Positions 45,744 to 56,490 of a stretch of DNA of 64,000 bases are shown in pieces. The translations under genes were made by a program, and so were the position numbers. Below the pieces are notes generated by a model. The model was not told the origin of the DNA, did no database searches, and saw only the letters and a list, made by a program, of their open reading frames with translations. The first letter of the stretch is position 1. Each line of letters opens with the position of its first letter. This DNA comes from Conus ventricosus (Eukaryota; Mollusca; Gastropoda; Neogastropoda; Conidae), in NCBI GenBank assembly GCA_018398815.1, contig CM031601.1, positions 13,581,074 to 13,645,073 of the forward strand, read 5' to 3'.

Positions 45744-46288
45744 TTAAGGACTTCCTCCCATCCACGTCGGGAGGTCGTAAAGAGGAAACGGTTCTGTGCC
45801 GGCTGCACACCGGCCATTCGTATTTTACCCATGCCTACCTTTTAAAGAGTGAAGAAGCTCCGTGGTGCATTCCATGTCATGCGCCACTCACAATGAAACA
45901 TGTTCTTTTAGAGTGTTGGGACTTGCACGATGTGAGACACAAACATTTTACGGCAGAGTCCATGAAGATCCTGTTCAGGGATGTCCCGCCTGATGTGATC
46001 CTCGAGTTTTTGAGAGAGATTAACATTTTTCATCTGATTTAAGATTTTACGGAAGAAAGATTTTTAACGAAGTTTCTGGTACGTTTCTAGACGATGTCAT
46101 TTAAAGAGATGTGTGAAAGGTTTTTTTTTTTTTTAATTTTTTTTTTTATGACTGGTGAGTTGATTCTAACGTGGTGACAGCCCTGATGTGGCCCTTTGCG
46201 GTCGGCTGGGCTATAAGCAGCATTATCTTATCTTATCTTATCTTTCGGCGTAACTAAGCTCAGGTAAGTGCATACTAAAGACGGTTAA

Positions 46289-47259
46289 TAACTTTTCATA
46301 TGGACTTGTGATATCCTTCTGATGTGAAGGTGGTGTCAACTAGAAATAGGTTTATCTGATGTTCTTTATTTTCTAAATGTATGGGTTTTAGCATCTTGAT
46401 CTTGACCTATTTTAGTTGCTAATACTTGAGCACATAAAACAAATAGGTGAGAGCCTTCTTGTTTTACAGCCTGTTTTAATTGAAAAACTTGAAGATACTA
46501 TCACATTTAGATTTACTATCGCATAAGACTACTTTTTCATGAAAAAGTGATATCTGTTTTTGTATTCCTTTTCCAAAGCTGAAAGCATGCAAAACTTTAC
46601 TTGACTGAATCTGTCTGAGCCTGTCTAGAAATCAACAGAAATCACAAACCCTGCAAGTGATAGTGAACAAAATCAGTATACCATTTGGAAACAGTCGCCT
46701 ATGTATTCATTTTATGGGGATGAAGCACCACTGATGTTTGTTTATAAGTTTGGGTAAGATATTTTTTCTGTACTATTTGAAACGCAGGCTGAAGCTATTT
46801 TGTAATTACATTGGAAACAGAAGTGAAAGAGGTCTTCAGTTCTTTAAATGTTCTCAAGGTTTTCCGTCTTAATGATAGACGAATTATTGCACCTTCTTTT
46901 TGAGTTATGGACAGGTTACCTTCACTGTGTCCCTTGTTTTATGAAGACACAGCAAAATCTAGCTGTCTCCAAAAGAATTTTAAGAAGTTTTACACCATCT
47001 GTTCGGGGATTTTCGTTTTCACCATATTATTTTTCCTTTAAAAAATTTGGTTGCTTCTGTTGAGGTAATTAGCCCCTCCAAAAAGGCAGGATTCTGTTCG
47101 ACTTTTGGTAGATCATTAGGCTTACATAACTTACCCTTTAGTTTAATATTGCAACATCAGTGTTCGATAAATGATTTTTGCTTTCTCTATCTTGTGTTCT
47201 CTTTCAGAATTTTTTCTCGTTCACTTTTATTTTTGTTGATACAAAATCTTATTGTTTCT
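46289..47259. other. Intron sequence without recognised feature
   Basis: AT-rich sequence between two transposons. No exon-like or repeat-end signal was found. Confidence 0.5.
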
Positions 47260-47467
47260 GCCCTTCAGGGATGAAAACTCTTCCGCCGTCTCCGCCGTTA
47301 TTTTTTTCGCATCTCCGCCGAAAGAAAAAGTCTCCGCCGAAAAATTATTCGAAGAATGATGCTCAGAAACGATCTCAACTTGTCTGCACAGCGAATTTCT
47401 TCTCTGTCGGTAATGTTCTCAAACGGCGTAGTTCTCATTCTGTTTCCTTCCAGTAGCATTTCTCATC

Positions 47468-47815
47468 ATGGCGTCGATTCACAGTGAGAGTTTGCCGCCA
47501 GTGAGTGCAAACCAAAAAAAAAGAAAAAGAAAAAAGAAGTATGTGAACCACTAGAAGACCGAGTGGCAGCAGAAGGACGTGTGTGACCGCAGAGTCGCAG
47601 ATGTAATAAGAAAACATGACAAAGACGGCGAATTTGAAGTGTTTTGCGAGCCTTGCCAAAAACGTGTCTACTTTGGTAGTCGTGGCTTTGTTGCAATCAG
47701 AGATCACATCGAGCGTCCCAGTCACCAACAGAAAATGTGTGTGTTTCCCACACCATTACAGCATGTTTTCAGATCATTGGGTATGCAACAATCTACGTTT
47801 AATTTCCAAAGATAG
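47468..47815 (+). pseudogene. BED-like zinc-finger frame with one stop
   Basis: It starts MASIHSESLPPVSANQKKRK. A TAG follows near 47551, and then the same frame continues with VCDRRVADVIRKHDKDG, FEVFCEPCQKRVYFGSRGFV and IRDHIERPSHQQK. C-x2-C, the F-G-S-R-G turn and H-x5-H give a BED-like finger. The single stop is the only defect. Confidence 0.6.
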
Positions 47816-48029
47816 TTTGACTCCTACTCTAAGTACTTTCACTCGTAGAGTCTTCAAAGCAAGGGAAAAACGTCAAAGTGACGAAAAGAATATAAAAGAA
47901 CAAATGACATCAAAATAAACTGATGTCACAACAGTATTGTGTAACACTTTTCCCCTGGTATAATGCAAACGTTTGCTACATTTGTTAGGTGTCTGCTAAC
48001 AGACCCCAATGAAATCCTTTTCCACCAGC

Positions 48030-48228
48030 CCACTCCCCCCACTACCTATATACTTCCTCTACTCCTCCTCCCCCAACCCCCACCCTCACCCCACAACACA
48101 CATACGGTACCCCACACACTTCGCCCCCTCCCCCCCACCCCCCCACCCCCATCCCCCCACCCCCGTCCCCACCTCACACACACACAACCCCCCCCCCCCC
48201 CCCCCCCCCACACACACAACACACAATC

Positions 48229-48275
<47 letters not shown>

Positions 48276-48290
48276 ACTTGTCAAGAGGGG
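48030..48290. repeat. C-rich and (CA)n simple repeat
   Basis: Long C homopolymers at 48189-48209 and 48230-48260 are mixed with CACACA arrays. A poly-G run at 48325-48338 follows. Lengths are probably unreliable. Confidence 0.9.
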
Positions 48291-48792
48291 GTGGGGGATA
48301 TGATTAGTTGTAAGAGGGAAGTTGGGGGGGGGGGGGGGTGTACTGTTGTGACATCAGTTTGTTTTTATGTCATTTGTTCTTTTATGTTCTTTTTTGTGTT
48401 TAGTGTTTCCAGACGAAGGGTCTAAGGCCCAAAAGCTTCAGTTTTTTTTTTTAAGACTTCATCAAAGTAATCATTTTTCATATTGTGTTTATTGAAGTCC
48501 AGCAGTCGTTTTCATACATCTGATTTACTTAGTTTGATTTCCCACTCTGATTTACTTATCTACAGGCCTTATTCTTTATGTCCTGAAAGCACTGTTTGTC
48601 AAATTTTCTTTAGCTAGAGTTCTGAGGATTCATCATGCTAAATGTTTGTCTCAATTGACATAGTTTCTTTCCACATCAGTCTCAGTCTTCATGGTGTTGA
48701 AAGCTGTTCTAGAGAATGAGTTGTTTAGAAGCAAGAAAGTGATTTCTAAAGATTTTTATGCCATATTTAATACAAAATATGCTTCAGCTTCA

Positions 48793-48880
48793 GGGGGCGC
48801 CGCCCCCTGACCCCCGCCGGGCTGTTGCCCATGTACCCCACTGGGGGCCCATGGTGAACCCCCAGATCCCCGCCAATCTC
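48793..48880. repeat. GC multi-hairpin block
   Basis: TCAGGGGGCGCCGCCCCCTGA, then GGGCTGTTGCCC, then ACTGGGGGCCC ... GAACCCCCAG. The same three-stem plan as at 33697-33780. Confidence 0.85.
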
Positions 48881-48995
48881 TTTTTTTAAAAAAAAACTGT
48901 TTTCATCCCTGGCCCTTGTTTACATGATCAGGGTATCTAGAAGAAAACAAAAAACCTGGTCAGAAATTCAGAACTGAATTTCATAATCCAAGATT

Positions 48996-49215
48996 TTTTT
49001 CAAAAGAGTTCCAATTGTAAGGCAGCAACGCATATTGTCGCTTGATTCTTTCAGTTGTTTCATTAACAAAGAAAAGAGTTTCAATTATAAGGCAGCAACG
49101 TATATTGTCTCTTGATTCTTTCAGTTGTTTCATTAACAAAGAAAAGAGTTTCAATTGTAAGGCAGCAACGTATATTGTCTCTTGATTCTTTCAGTTGTTT
49201 CAGTAACAAAGTCAA
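48996..49215 (+). repeat. 70-bp tandem repeat, about three units
   Basis: Units starting CAATT(G/A)TAAGGCAGCAACG begin at about 49012, 49082 and 49152, with few differences between them. Confidence 0.92.
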
Positions 49216-49521
49216 AATATCTCTCTCATATCTTTCAGAAGAAATTCCAAGTTCCTTTATGCTTTTCTTCATTTTTGAAAATAATATTTATTTGTACCAA
49301 AGAGTGATATTTTATATCCGAACAAAATATCAGCATCTTCTGTATAAACTGTTAAAGGGTGAGGTATTGTGATTAAAAAGTATAGCATGTTTATTGAAGT
49401 AGTTTGATCTTCACCAGATACAGTGCCTCACGTCTTGGTTCGACTCTCTCCCTCTAGCTACAAGCGCTAATAATGTTATGAATTAATCTCTTCCTGAGTG
49501 TGAATGTTATTTATTTGTTTA

Positions 49522-50611
49522 CATGGGTGCTACTGTGCCAGTTATGTGTTGGAGTGCCGGTTTTTAAGAATGGCTGGTGCCGGCAATGCCAGTATTTTAA
49601 ATCCAAGGAGTAACAAATTTTTAAAAAAAAGAAAAAAGTTTGAATCGGCCAGCGGGTTCCACTATTCATTTGAATTCTGATTTAAGTATTCGATGCGCTC
49701 AGTTCTATCACTTCCTTGCTGGAGGTACGAAGTGGTCCGCTTCCTTCAGCTCGACTCAACAACACAGACATACACACAACTGAAAATGGATGCTTGACAC
49801 GATCTCGTGACAGCAGAACAATTGTTACAATGCCGTTTTTGACGAGGCGATGTCTCAATGCTAGAGGAGGTGGAGAAAGGCATGCGAAATTGAAGGCGAT
49901 GGGAATGGCTGATGGAAAAGCATACAAACGGCGAAACAGTTGGTCTTTGACTACAGAAGATGGGCAGACCAGGGGTCGCTTTCTGTTCCATTTGTTTGAA
50001 GACTTCAGACTTCAGAGCATTTCAAATAGTGACAGCAAGTTTTACAGTGACTTCGTTCCTCTTGCGTGGTGATTTCAAATTGAATACTTAGACTGCATCT
50101 GTAAAGTAGCTGTATTGTGGCTTCCTATATCAAGTATATCTGCAGCCATCTGCGAAAATTCCATTCATGTAGTAGCTCTAGTTTTCAGTGACTTTGAAGT
50201 CAGGAATATAACTCATAGTGACTTCAGAAGACGATCTTGAGTCCCTCTTTACTTCAGAATACAATTTACAATGTATGGGAGATTAAAAAGGGTATAAGGT
50301 ATGTGTAGGTTGAATTTGAAACAAAAAATTAGAGAAAAAGTGATCTTTGATTTTCTTCAGGATATTGCATTTTAGTTGTGTTTTATCTATTTATTTATGG
50401 ACTTTAAGCTTTAATTTTGGGTCTAATTTTCCACTTTACATTCAACGAGAGTCTTTCATTTGCCTTCTAAAATTCACTTTTCTTTCAGCTTCAGGGGGAT
50501 GTTACCACCCCCTGACCTCCCAACAGGGGCACTGCCCCTGTACCCCACCAGGGCCTGTACCCCTAGACCCCTGCCTTTCAGGTTTTTACACATCTGCTGG
50601 TGGCACCCATG
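49522..50611 (+). mobile_element. hAT-like element (6-bp target), CATGGGTG ends
   Basis: The left end CATGGGTGCTAC and the inverse of the right end, CATGGGTGCCAC, are flanked by TGTTTA at 49516-49521 and 50612-50617. It contains a short plus-strand frame starting ATGCCGTTTTTGACG at 49830 and a GC hairpin block (50490-50575) that stops 36 bp before the right end. The block shows it belongs with 27409-33821 and 47266-48911. Confidence 0.85.
50490..50575. repeat. GC multi-hairpin block
   Basis: CAGGGGGATGTTACCACCCCCTG, then CAGGGGCACTGCCCCTG, then CAGGGCCTGTACCCCTAGACCCC. Three stems as in the related blocks. Confidence 0.8.
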
Positions 50612-50879
50612 TGTTTACAATTTTGATAATCTATAGATGGAGTAAGGACCAGATTCCGATCCCATGCTACGATTGTGAGGAGGATATTTAGTTCTTCTAT
50701 TTTTTGTCTTATGTTTTCAAAGAAGGAAAGATTATCCTTTTTCAGTCAGTAGATGCTTCTTAGTATTGAATATTTTCTCATTGTATTCATGATTAGTATT
50801 ACATGATTACCTTGAACATCTTTTATGATTTTCTTTATGATTTTTCATTTCGTTATCTTAAAGTTTAAAGTATGTCCAG

Positions 50880-50990
50880 TGGCCCACTGCGCCTCCTCGA
50901 GGCAGATCATCACGCACTGGAAGAACTGTACCCGATCTGACTGCCCTGTTTGTTTACCACTGAAACACGCTTCTGATCGAACAAAACCAG
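50880..50990 (+). CDS. CREBBP: CBP/p300 exon: end of TAZ1 zinc domain
   Basis: The acceptor TATGTCCAG|TGG joins in phase 1 to the exon ending at 34344, forming a Val codon. It reads [18 protein letters not shown] and then [16 protein letters not shown]: the last ligands of TAZ1 (the C of AHC, then H-x3-C and C-x2-C). With the earlier exon all twelve zinc ligands are present. It ends at ACCAG|GTAAGT in phase 1. It is only 111 bp and is isolated by introns of 16.5 and 9.4 kb. Confidence 0.96.
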
Positions 50991-51126
50991 GTAAGTCTGT
51001 TTTGTTTGGCGTTTTGAATATGTATGCTTGAAACTTGCAGAAGATCCTCATTTCAGAAGGGCTTAAAGAATAATGTAGATTGACAGACATAGAGTTTTGC
51101 ATAGGCATTCACACTTGATAATGACA

Positions 51127-51470
51127 CCGGATTTGAACTAAGAAGTAAATCATGTAAATCCAAAAGCTCGGAAGCAGCCCGAAAAGAGTGCCAGTGCAAA
51201 GGAACACCGGTTTCAAGACAGTTGGCTGAAGAAGTGGCCCTGGATGCCTAAGCTGAAGACCAGTAGGATGCGATGTGAATTGTGTTTGAAACACAAGAAA
51301 CAAAACGTATTTACGTCGCCCCAAGGTTGTACGAACTTCCGCACTAACACCATCGAGCGCCACATTGAAGTATCTGACCACCGCCACGCCATGCAAGCAG
51401 AAGCCATGCAGAAAGACTTCATCCAGGCTGCTGCAACTGACTGGAGCGGATTTTATTAATTTTTTTAAAT
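51127..51470 (+). pseudogene. TTF/BED-type zinc-finger fragment of a hAT element
   Basis: An open frame reads FQDSWLKKWPWMPKLKTSRM, then RCELCLKHKKQNVFTSPQGC, then TNFRTNTIERHIEVSDHRHA. C-x2-C ... H-x4-H is preceded by W-x-W and followed by a helix. It is almost identical to 51960-52085, which belongs to the 51491-52253 element, but extends further. No own ends were seen, so it may be a fragment left by a second copy. Confidence 0.65.
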
Positions 51471-51490
51471 ATTTTGTTTATCTGATTTGA

Positions 51491-52253
51491 CAGAGCTTAA
51501 TCTAGAGCGCGGGATTGGTACAATCCCCCGAAAATCTGTTCCTTCCCGCAATTATCGAGTCTTAACGCGGGCAGACTCCCGCACATTTGCAGAACTGCCC
51601 GCCCTGTTGACTGATCGTTGCAGGCGCTCGTTTGTCGTCTGCTTGAAAAACTGAAACTAGGACTGAGCAGGAGTGAACGATTTCATGATATTTCATTGGC
51701 TGTTAGTGTAAATCAACCAATCGGCGGCGTTCATCTCCTCCTTCTCGATCACCGACGAGAAGTTGCGAGAGTTTAAGGCGCCATATTGGATATTTTCCAA
51801 AATGAAGCGTGCACCCACCCTATTCGACTTCGACTTTCGTGGAGGAAAAGTGAAAAAAAAAAAAAGGTTCTCTGCCATGCGAGGGTGGAGAAGATCATGA
51901 AGAAACCACGACTACATCCAAAAGCTCGGAGAAGCAGCCCGAAATTAGTGCCAGTGCAAGGGAACACTGGTTTCAAGACGATTGGCTGAAGAAGTGGCCC
52001 TGGATACCTAAGCTGAAGACCGGTGTGATGCGATGTGAATTGTGTTTGAAACACAAGAAACAAAACGTATTTACGTCGCCCCAAGGTGGTTGTTTAATCT
52101 AGATGATTTGATCAAGGTGTGTTGAAGTCTGTGTACAAAGGTGGAGGAGGTATGTAACGTGGGGTTGTAGGGGGGGGGGGGGGGAGTGCCCCCCTTTTTT
52201 TGATATGAGGGGGGGACTGCCCCCCTTTTTCAAAAATCCTAGATTAAGCTCTG
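51491..52253 (+). mobile_element. hAT-like element, CAGAGCTTAATCTAG ends
   Basis: The 15-bp inverted ends CAGAGCTTAATCTAG and (C)CTAGATTAAGCTCTG are flanked by ATTTGA (51485-51490 and 52254-52259). The GCGGGATTG/CCCGC-rich left side is probably subterminal. It holds a truncated copy of the zinc-finger coding stretch of 51127-51470 and G-rich/C-rich hairpins (GGGGGAGTGCCCCCC, GGGGGGACTGCCCCCC) near the right end. The right-hand 150 bp is repeated at 52254-52421, so the flanking match could partly reflect that repeat. Confidence 0.65.
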
Positions 52254-52421
52254 ATTTGATCAAGGTGTGTTGAAGTCTGTGTATAAAGGTGGAGGAGGTA
52301 TGTAACGTGGGGGGGGGGGGGGGGGGGTACCCCCCTTTTTTTGATATGAGGGGGTACCCCCCTTTTTTTGATATGAAGGGGGGAATGCCCCCCATTTTCA
52401 AAAATCCTAGATTAAGCTCTG
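52254..52421 (+). repeat. Tandem repeat of element 3' end
   Basis: ATTTGATCAAGGTGTGTTGA...GGAGGAGGTATGTAACG through ATCCTAGATTAAGCTCTG repeats 52106-52253 with changes in the G runs and one extra GGTACCCCCCTTTTTTTGAT unit. Confidence 0.85.
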
Positions 52422-53295
52422 TAATAGGAGCTGTATATGCCTGTGCATTTCAAGATGCCTGTGGTAAGCTACCTTACAGCATGTTTACTGAATATGTGGT
52501 TGAGCGCATTGCCATTACCCATCTCCATTCCTTTCTTTTATAAACATTTGTAAGATCAATAGAACCTTCTCTTCCCTTCTCCCCCTCCCCTCCTATCCCT
52601 GCAATCCCTCCCGCTTGCTCCCACCCTGTCAGTTTTTACTTTTCATCATGGAAGATTTTGAGAACTAGTTTCATGAAAGAAGTCACATGGCATCCCTGTT
52701 AAGAAATAGAGGTAAATCTGAACAGAATGGCAACAAAACAAAAAACAAAACATAATTTATTGACAGTTATCTCTATTATCTCTGAGATGTGCACATTTAA
52801 ACTCTGAGGAGGTACTGTCATGATCAGGGCTTCTGAAAACGCAAAAAATTGCGTACAGTACGCATTAAAACTCTACGGGACGCACTGGATGTCCATGCAA
52901 GGGGTCCCTAGGGACCCCTTCAAATTTTGGTGAAGTCAGACATAAAGCAGGGTTCGTACGCCCCTTGAAGACCCTTGAAAACCCTTTAAAAAACAACTAG
53001 GTCAAAAAGGCCCTTGAAAACTGCAGATATCCCTACCATCCCTTGAAATCCCTTAAAAATCGTTTTCGGACCAAAACTGACCGTAACATTTGAAGACGAA
53101 TCGGAGAACAAACGCGAACAAGACTTCGGACATCGATTTTCGCCTCTCGAATCGTTTTGTGTGTCGTCTGCTTTTCAAGCAAAGGGAAGCAATTCGATAG
53201 TTGGTTATCGTTTGCGCATGCGCAGTTCGACTTCCGACAAAGAGCGCCATGCTCCCTCATCTTCGGTGAATTCCAACACTGTTGCGTCTATCATC

Positions 53296-53808
53296 ATGCC
53301 TAAGGGAAATTGCGCATTTGATCCGTTGTGGTTACAGAAGGAAGAATATCGAAGCTGGATCACTGAATGCAGAGACAACAAACATGCGTTTTTCCGTAAA
53401 GTGTGCAAAAAGACTGTTGATGTTCGGGCAATGGGTGAATCGGCGGTTGCAAGTCACGGAAAGAGGAAGAAGTACGTGGAATTGGAAAAAGCGAGTAGGC
53501 TGGTAGTTAATCTTACGGACTTCGTTCGGCAATCATCAAATTCATCAACATCAGGTCAGACCCTTTCCTCAGTAAGAATCGTCAGCCAATTCACAATAAC
53601 AGCAAGTGGGACAGAGGTGTTGAAAGCTGAAGTGTTGTGGACGATTCATGCCTTCAACAATCATCACAGTTTCCAATCTGCTGAAGACGACACGAAACTG
53701 TTTGCAGCTATGTTTCCATATTACTCGATTGCGACGAACTATCGGTGTGGGAAACCAAAAATCTTGCAACTTTTGGCATTTCTCCTTTTTTTTTTCTGTC
53801 AGAACTGA
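53296..53808 (+). CDS. hAT-type transposase N-terminal half
   Basis: The frame is 170 codons from ATG (ATCATGCCTAAG); it is open further upstream, but the finger begins here. It reads FDPLWLQKEEYRSWITECRD, then a finger-like part in which FFRKVCKKT has lost the first cysteine, then a Ser/Thr-rich linker and LKAEVLWTIHAFNNHHSFQS ... CGKPKI. The same layout occurs at 8832-9485. The sequence then runs into a T-rich tract and stop, so the catalytic half is missing. Confidence 0.6.
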   Translation: MPKGNCAFDPLWLQKEEYRSWITECRDNKHAFFRKVCKKTVDVRAMGESAVASHGKRKKYVELEKASRLVVNLTDFVRQSSNSSTSGQTLSSVRIVSQFTITASGTEVLKAEVLWTIHAFNNHHSFQSAEDDTKLFAAMFPYYSIATNYRCGKPKILQLLAFLLFFFCQN

Positions 53809-53899
53809 AAAAAGAGTGAAATAACAGACTGAATCTTCAAATCTTCAAATCAATCGTCACGTCGTCTCCATAGACTTTAAGTGACTCGTGTGTGCGCAT

Positions 53900-53935
<36 letters not shown>

Positions 53936-53950
53936 TACTTTATTGTTTAA

Positions 53951-55441
53951 CCCTCTAGTCTTCGTAACGGGAGCAGGCGGGAGTGCTCAGACTGCGCGCT
54001 AGATTTCATAACGGGAGCAAACGGGAGTAGCGGGGCCGCATGTGTACGGTACTTTTCCATCACGTGCTGACGCCGTGAAAATGTTCGGAGAGCCAATAAA
54101 AGTTGTTGGGGATTTCCCACTGGAGCCCAGCAATCTGGCACCACTATTTTTGGATGCTGGTACCACTTCCATTCACAAAAAGAGGGGAGAAACTGCGAGC
54201 GAACAGTCGTGCGTGAGACTGACCGATTTTCACAATGGCGTCATCTGCTAACAACAGCGAGTTTGATGATATTCCTGATTATTCTGCGGAGGAGTGGGAT
54301 CAAATTTTGCAAGAAGTAGAGAAGTTTGAAAATGGAGAGTTAGGAGAAGAGAGTGATGTTGAAATTGGCACCGATGAAGGAGAGGAAAATGTTGAAAGTG
54401 ACCCCGAAGACAACGTGCCGCTCGCTGCTCTGCAAACCACATGGCGACCGGCTACACATCCTGCCAACGTGGCCGCATTCCAACAGCCGACAGGCCCTGC
54501 GCATTCACTGCCGAACACTGCCACCCCTCTCGATTATTTCTTTTTGTTTATACCCCTCACATTTTTTCAGTTAGCAGCAGTAGAAACCAACAGGTACGCT
54601 CAACAACGACAAGCAGCTAAGGGCACACCTGACTCCCTATGGTTTGACACAACACCTGACGAAATGCGGGCCTATGTCTCTATACTCATTATGATGGGGA
54701 TTAGGCGTCTGCCACGTCTATGGTGCTACTGGTCACGCGATCGCCGCTTCAACGATCCCTGGGTCAGCGAAGTTATGCCCAAAACACGCTTCTTCAACAG
54801 TAGGGCAGTTCACTAGTCTCTGTGTTTGTGTGTACGTGTATATGTGCTTACCTGTAGTTTGTAATGACAGTGCTTCGATGACACTGGCAGTGACACTGTA
54901 CTCAATATCCTCGCTGTACAGCTATACATTGTGTAAATACATATGGACATGTATAAAGTGCTTAGAACAGTTACAGAAAAACAATGATGAACCGTGCTTG
55001 AGTTTACTTACAGTAACTGTTCAGTAGTGACAATTCACTAGTTGTGTGTGACATTCTGTGGATTACCTGTGGGGACTGAACGGGTGGACAGAAGACAGAT
55101 CATCTCAGGTAGGCCGCAGCTTTCATTTTACAACACTAACATGCATGTGCCTGGGATAACTGCATGTTGGTGTGCTGTATTAGAATTGTCACCATCGCAT
55201 GTGACACATTGGGTGACATTTTGGTGACAGTGACACGACCTTTCACCTCGAGACACACAAAATCTTGCTCACAGTATAGAACAAAGCCTTGTGACCATAC
55301 ATGCAGAATTTCATAGCTCTAGAGGTTTATTCTTGGTTGTGGTGAAGCCTGAACTGCACATACCCATTTTATGGCTAAATGCACCAAAAGAATCTGAAAA
55401 CTAGGGGGAATTTGGCCTCAGAGAATCTGAATACAAGAGGG
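53951..55441 (+). mobile_element. Internally deleted piggyBac element, family 2
   Basis: TTAA lies at 53947-53950 and 55442-55445. The ends are CCCTCTAGTCTTCG and, inverted, CCCTCTTGTATTCAG. GTAACGGGAGCA.GCGGGAGT repeats lie just inside the left end (53964-54035). It codes for the N-terminal third of the transposase (54235-54816). A related minus-strand copy starts at 63257. Confidence 0.93.
54235..54816 (+). CDS. piggyBac transposase N-terminal part, family 2
   Basis: The frame is 193 codons from ATG (ACAATGGCG). An acidic N-terminus (DEGEENVESDPEDNVPLAAL) comes first. The start of the DDE_Tnp_1_7 domain follows: FFLFIPLTFFQLAAVETNRY, then DTTPDEMRAYVSILIMMGIR and WSRDRRFNDPWVSEVMPKTR. The frame ends at a deletion junction (FFNSRAVH, then stop), so all three catalytic aspartates are absent. 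What remains could be expressed as a truncated protein. The frame has no internal stop. Confidence 0.8.
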   Translation: MASSANNSEFDDIPDYSAEEWDQILQEVEKFENGELGEESDVEIGTDEGEENVESDPEDNVPLAALQTTWRPATHPANVAAFQQPTGPAHSLPNTATPLDYFFLFIPLTFFQLAAVETNRYAQQRQAAKGTPDSLWFDTTPDEMRAYVSILIMMGIRRLPRLWCYWSRDRRFNDPWVSEVMPKTRFFNSRAVH

Positions 55442-55497
55442 TTAAAAGACAGCATTCATACTACCCCCCTACCCCCCTAACTTACCTATGAGCTAGC

Positions 55498-55567
<70 letters not shown>

Positions 55568-55594
55568 AGAGAGACATACACAGACACACAAACA

Positions 55595-55653
<59 letters not shown>

Positions 55654-55936
55654 AGAGAGACAGGCACACACAGACATACACACACACACACACACATACA
55701 GAGAGAGAGAGACACGCGCACACACACACAGAGATGGGGAGAGAGACATACACACGCACACACAGACAGAGAGAGAGAGAGACACACACACACACACACA
55801 GAGAAAGAGACGGAGAGAGAGAGAAACACACACACACTCACACAGACACACACACGGACACTCACACACACACACAGATACACACACACACAAACGGACA
55901 CACACTCAGAGACACACACACACACACAGAGACACA

Positions 55937-55985
<49 letters not shown>
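55498..55985. repeat. Compound (CA)n/(GA)n microsatellite, about 490 bp
   Basis: CA arrays are mixed with CAGAGAGAGA, CACACGGACA and similar variants. All long Val-Cys or Thr-His frames here are artefacts. Confidence 0.97.
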
Positions 55986-55988
<3 letters not shown>

Positions 55989-56423
55989 CAAACCAAACAA
56001 AAAAACAGTTGAGTGTGGAGCTGCAGGAAGGCTACCCATGTTCACCTTTTCAAGAGGGATTACCCCGCTCCCTATCCTGTCCCAGAACAAGCATTAGGCT
56101 AGTCCAGGCCCAACCATTCACACACACTTCCACACGACAACACATACAGTGGCTGTATTTTAAAAGTAAAGTTTGCTGAGCTCCCAGACCCTCCTGAAGT
56201 GTGCCAGAGAGGGAGCGCTCGGCTGCAGCTGCCGGTAGAGAATATACTTTTTGATGAATCATTGAATAAGGACTTGAAACAGAAGCAGCTGGACATCCCA
56301 TGTCAGATACTGGTCCGGAAAGCAGATTGAAAGTTTTCTTTTTCTGATTTCTCAATTTCTGTGTAAAGACTTCATTTTTTATTTTTTGTATATGATATTG
56401 AGCGTGGAAAAGACTACAGAAGT

Positions 56424-56490
56424 AAGATAAGATAATGTTGCTTATAGCCCAGCCGACCGCAGAGGGCCACATCAGGGCTGACTATGTGTA
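56424..56490 (-). mobile_element. 5'-truncated LINE 3' end
   Basis: The reverse complement (CAGCCCTGATGTGGCCCT, CTGCGGTCGGCTGGGCTATAAGCAACATTATCTTATCTT) matches the 3' end of the LINE at 46180-46235, including the (TCTTA)n tail. Only about 70 bp were inserted. Confidence 0.88.

Larger units (their letters stand above)
40492..46042 (+). pseudogene. LINE ORF2: endonuclease, reverse transcriptase, RNase H (broken)
   Basis: An ATG at 40492 gives MDNTIFHWNIRGLNSNFEEL, the usual APE endonuclease start. PSVVALQETQIQ follows after a frameshift, and GSDHFPVC near 41110 is the catalytic end of the APE domain. Reverse transcriptase covers 42901-43740, with SPGLDEIHYQLLKHLP, NYRPIALTS, IFFDLEKAYDT, GVPQG and, after frame changes, LFVDDFAVYA (the YxDD-type centre is FVDD). 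RNase H covers 44515-45000, with VFTDGSKSEDGVA, SAELTALVLAL, LVLSDSLSAL and WVPGHVGIGGNEMVD. The C-terminal IPCHAPLTMKHVLLECW motif is at 45870-45925. Several frameshifts and stops are present. The RNase H to C-terminus reading frame is split by the piggyBac element at 45024. Confidence 0.85.
38373..46245 (+). mobile_element. Full-length non-LTR retrotransposon (I-like, APE-RT-RNase H)
   Basis: It is flanked by a perfect 10-bp target duplication CGGCGTAACT at 38363-38372 and 46246-46255 and ends in a (TCTTA)n-type tail at 46221-46245. The content in order is a 5' leader, ORF1 with CCHC-type knuckles, and ORF2 with an APE endonuclease, reverse transcriptase, RNase H and a C-terminal Cys/His motif. 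Without the nested hAT (41410-42540) and piggyBac (45024-45743) elements its length is about 6.0 kb. RNase H plus APE plus two ORFs fits the I/R1/Jockey group; the exact clade is inference. Frameshifts and stops make it inactive. Confidence 0.88.
37729..46284 (+). mobile_element. piggyBac-like element, family A, split by a LINE
   Basis: The left part (37729-38372) and right part (46246-46284) together match the 667-bp element at 18150-18816. The outer TTAA sites are 37725-37728 and 46285-46288. Everything between is the LINE at 38373-46245. The left end lies 8 bp after the TTAA of the adjacent family B copy (TTAA-AAGT-TTAA). Confidence 0.85.
47266..48911 (+). mobile_element. hAT-like element (6-bp target) with BED finger and GC hairpins
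   Basis: The ends are CAGGGATGAAAAC and the inverse of GTTTTCATCCCTG, flanked by GCCCTT at 47260-47265 and 48912-48917. TCCGCCG repeats crowd the left end. It contains the BED-like frame (47468-47815), a C-rich/(CA)n simple repeat (48030-48290) and a GC hairpin block (48793-48880) ending 31 bp before the right end. Confidence 0.88.

Noticed and set aside
48009..48425. Pro/His/Thr-rich reading frames
   Set aside because: C-rich and CA simple repeat inside a hAT element; no family feature.
49001..49215. Regular repeats considered as a CRISPR array
   Set aside because: Direct tandem 70-bp units without spacers, in a eukaryotic intron.
49430..49475. GGTTCGACTC, resembling a tRNA T-loop or B box
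   Set aside because: No matching D-arm, anticodon stem or acceptor stem could be found at the right distance.
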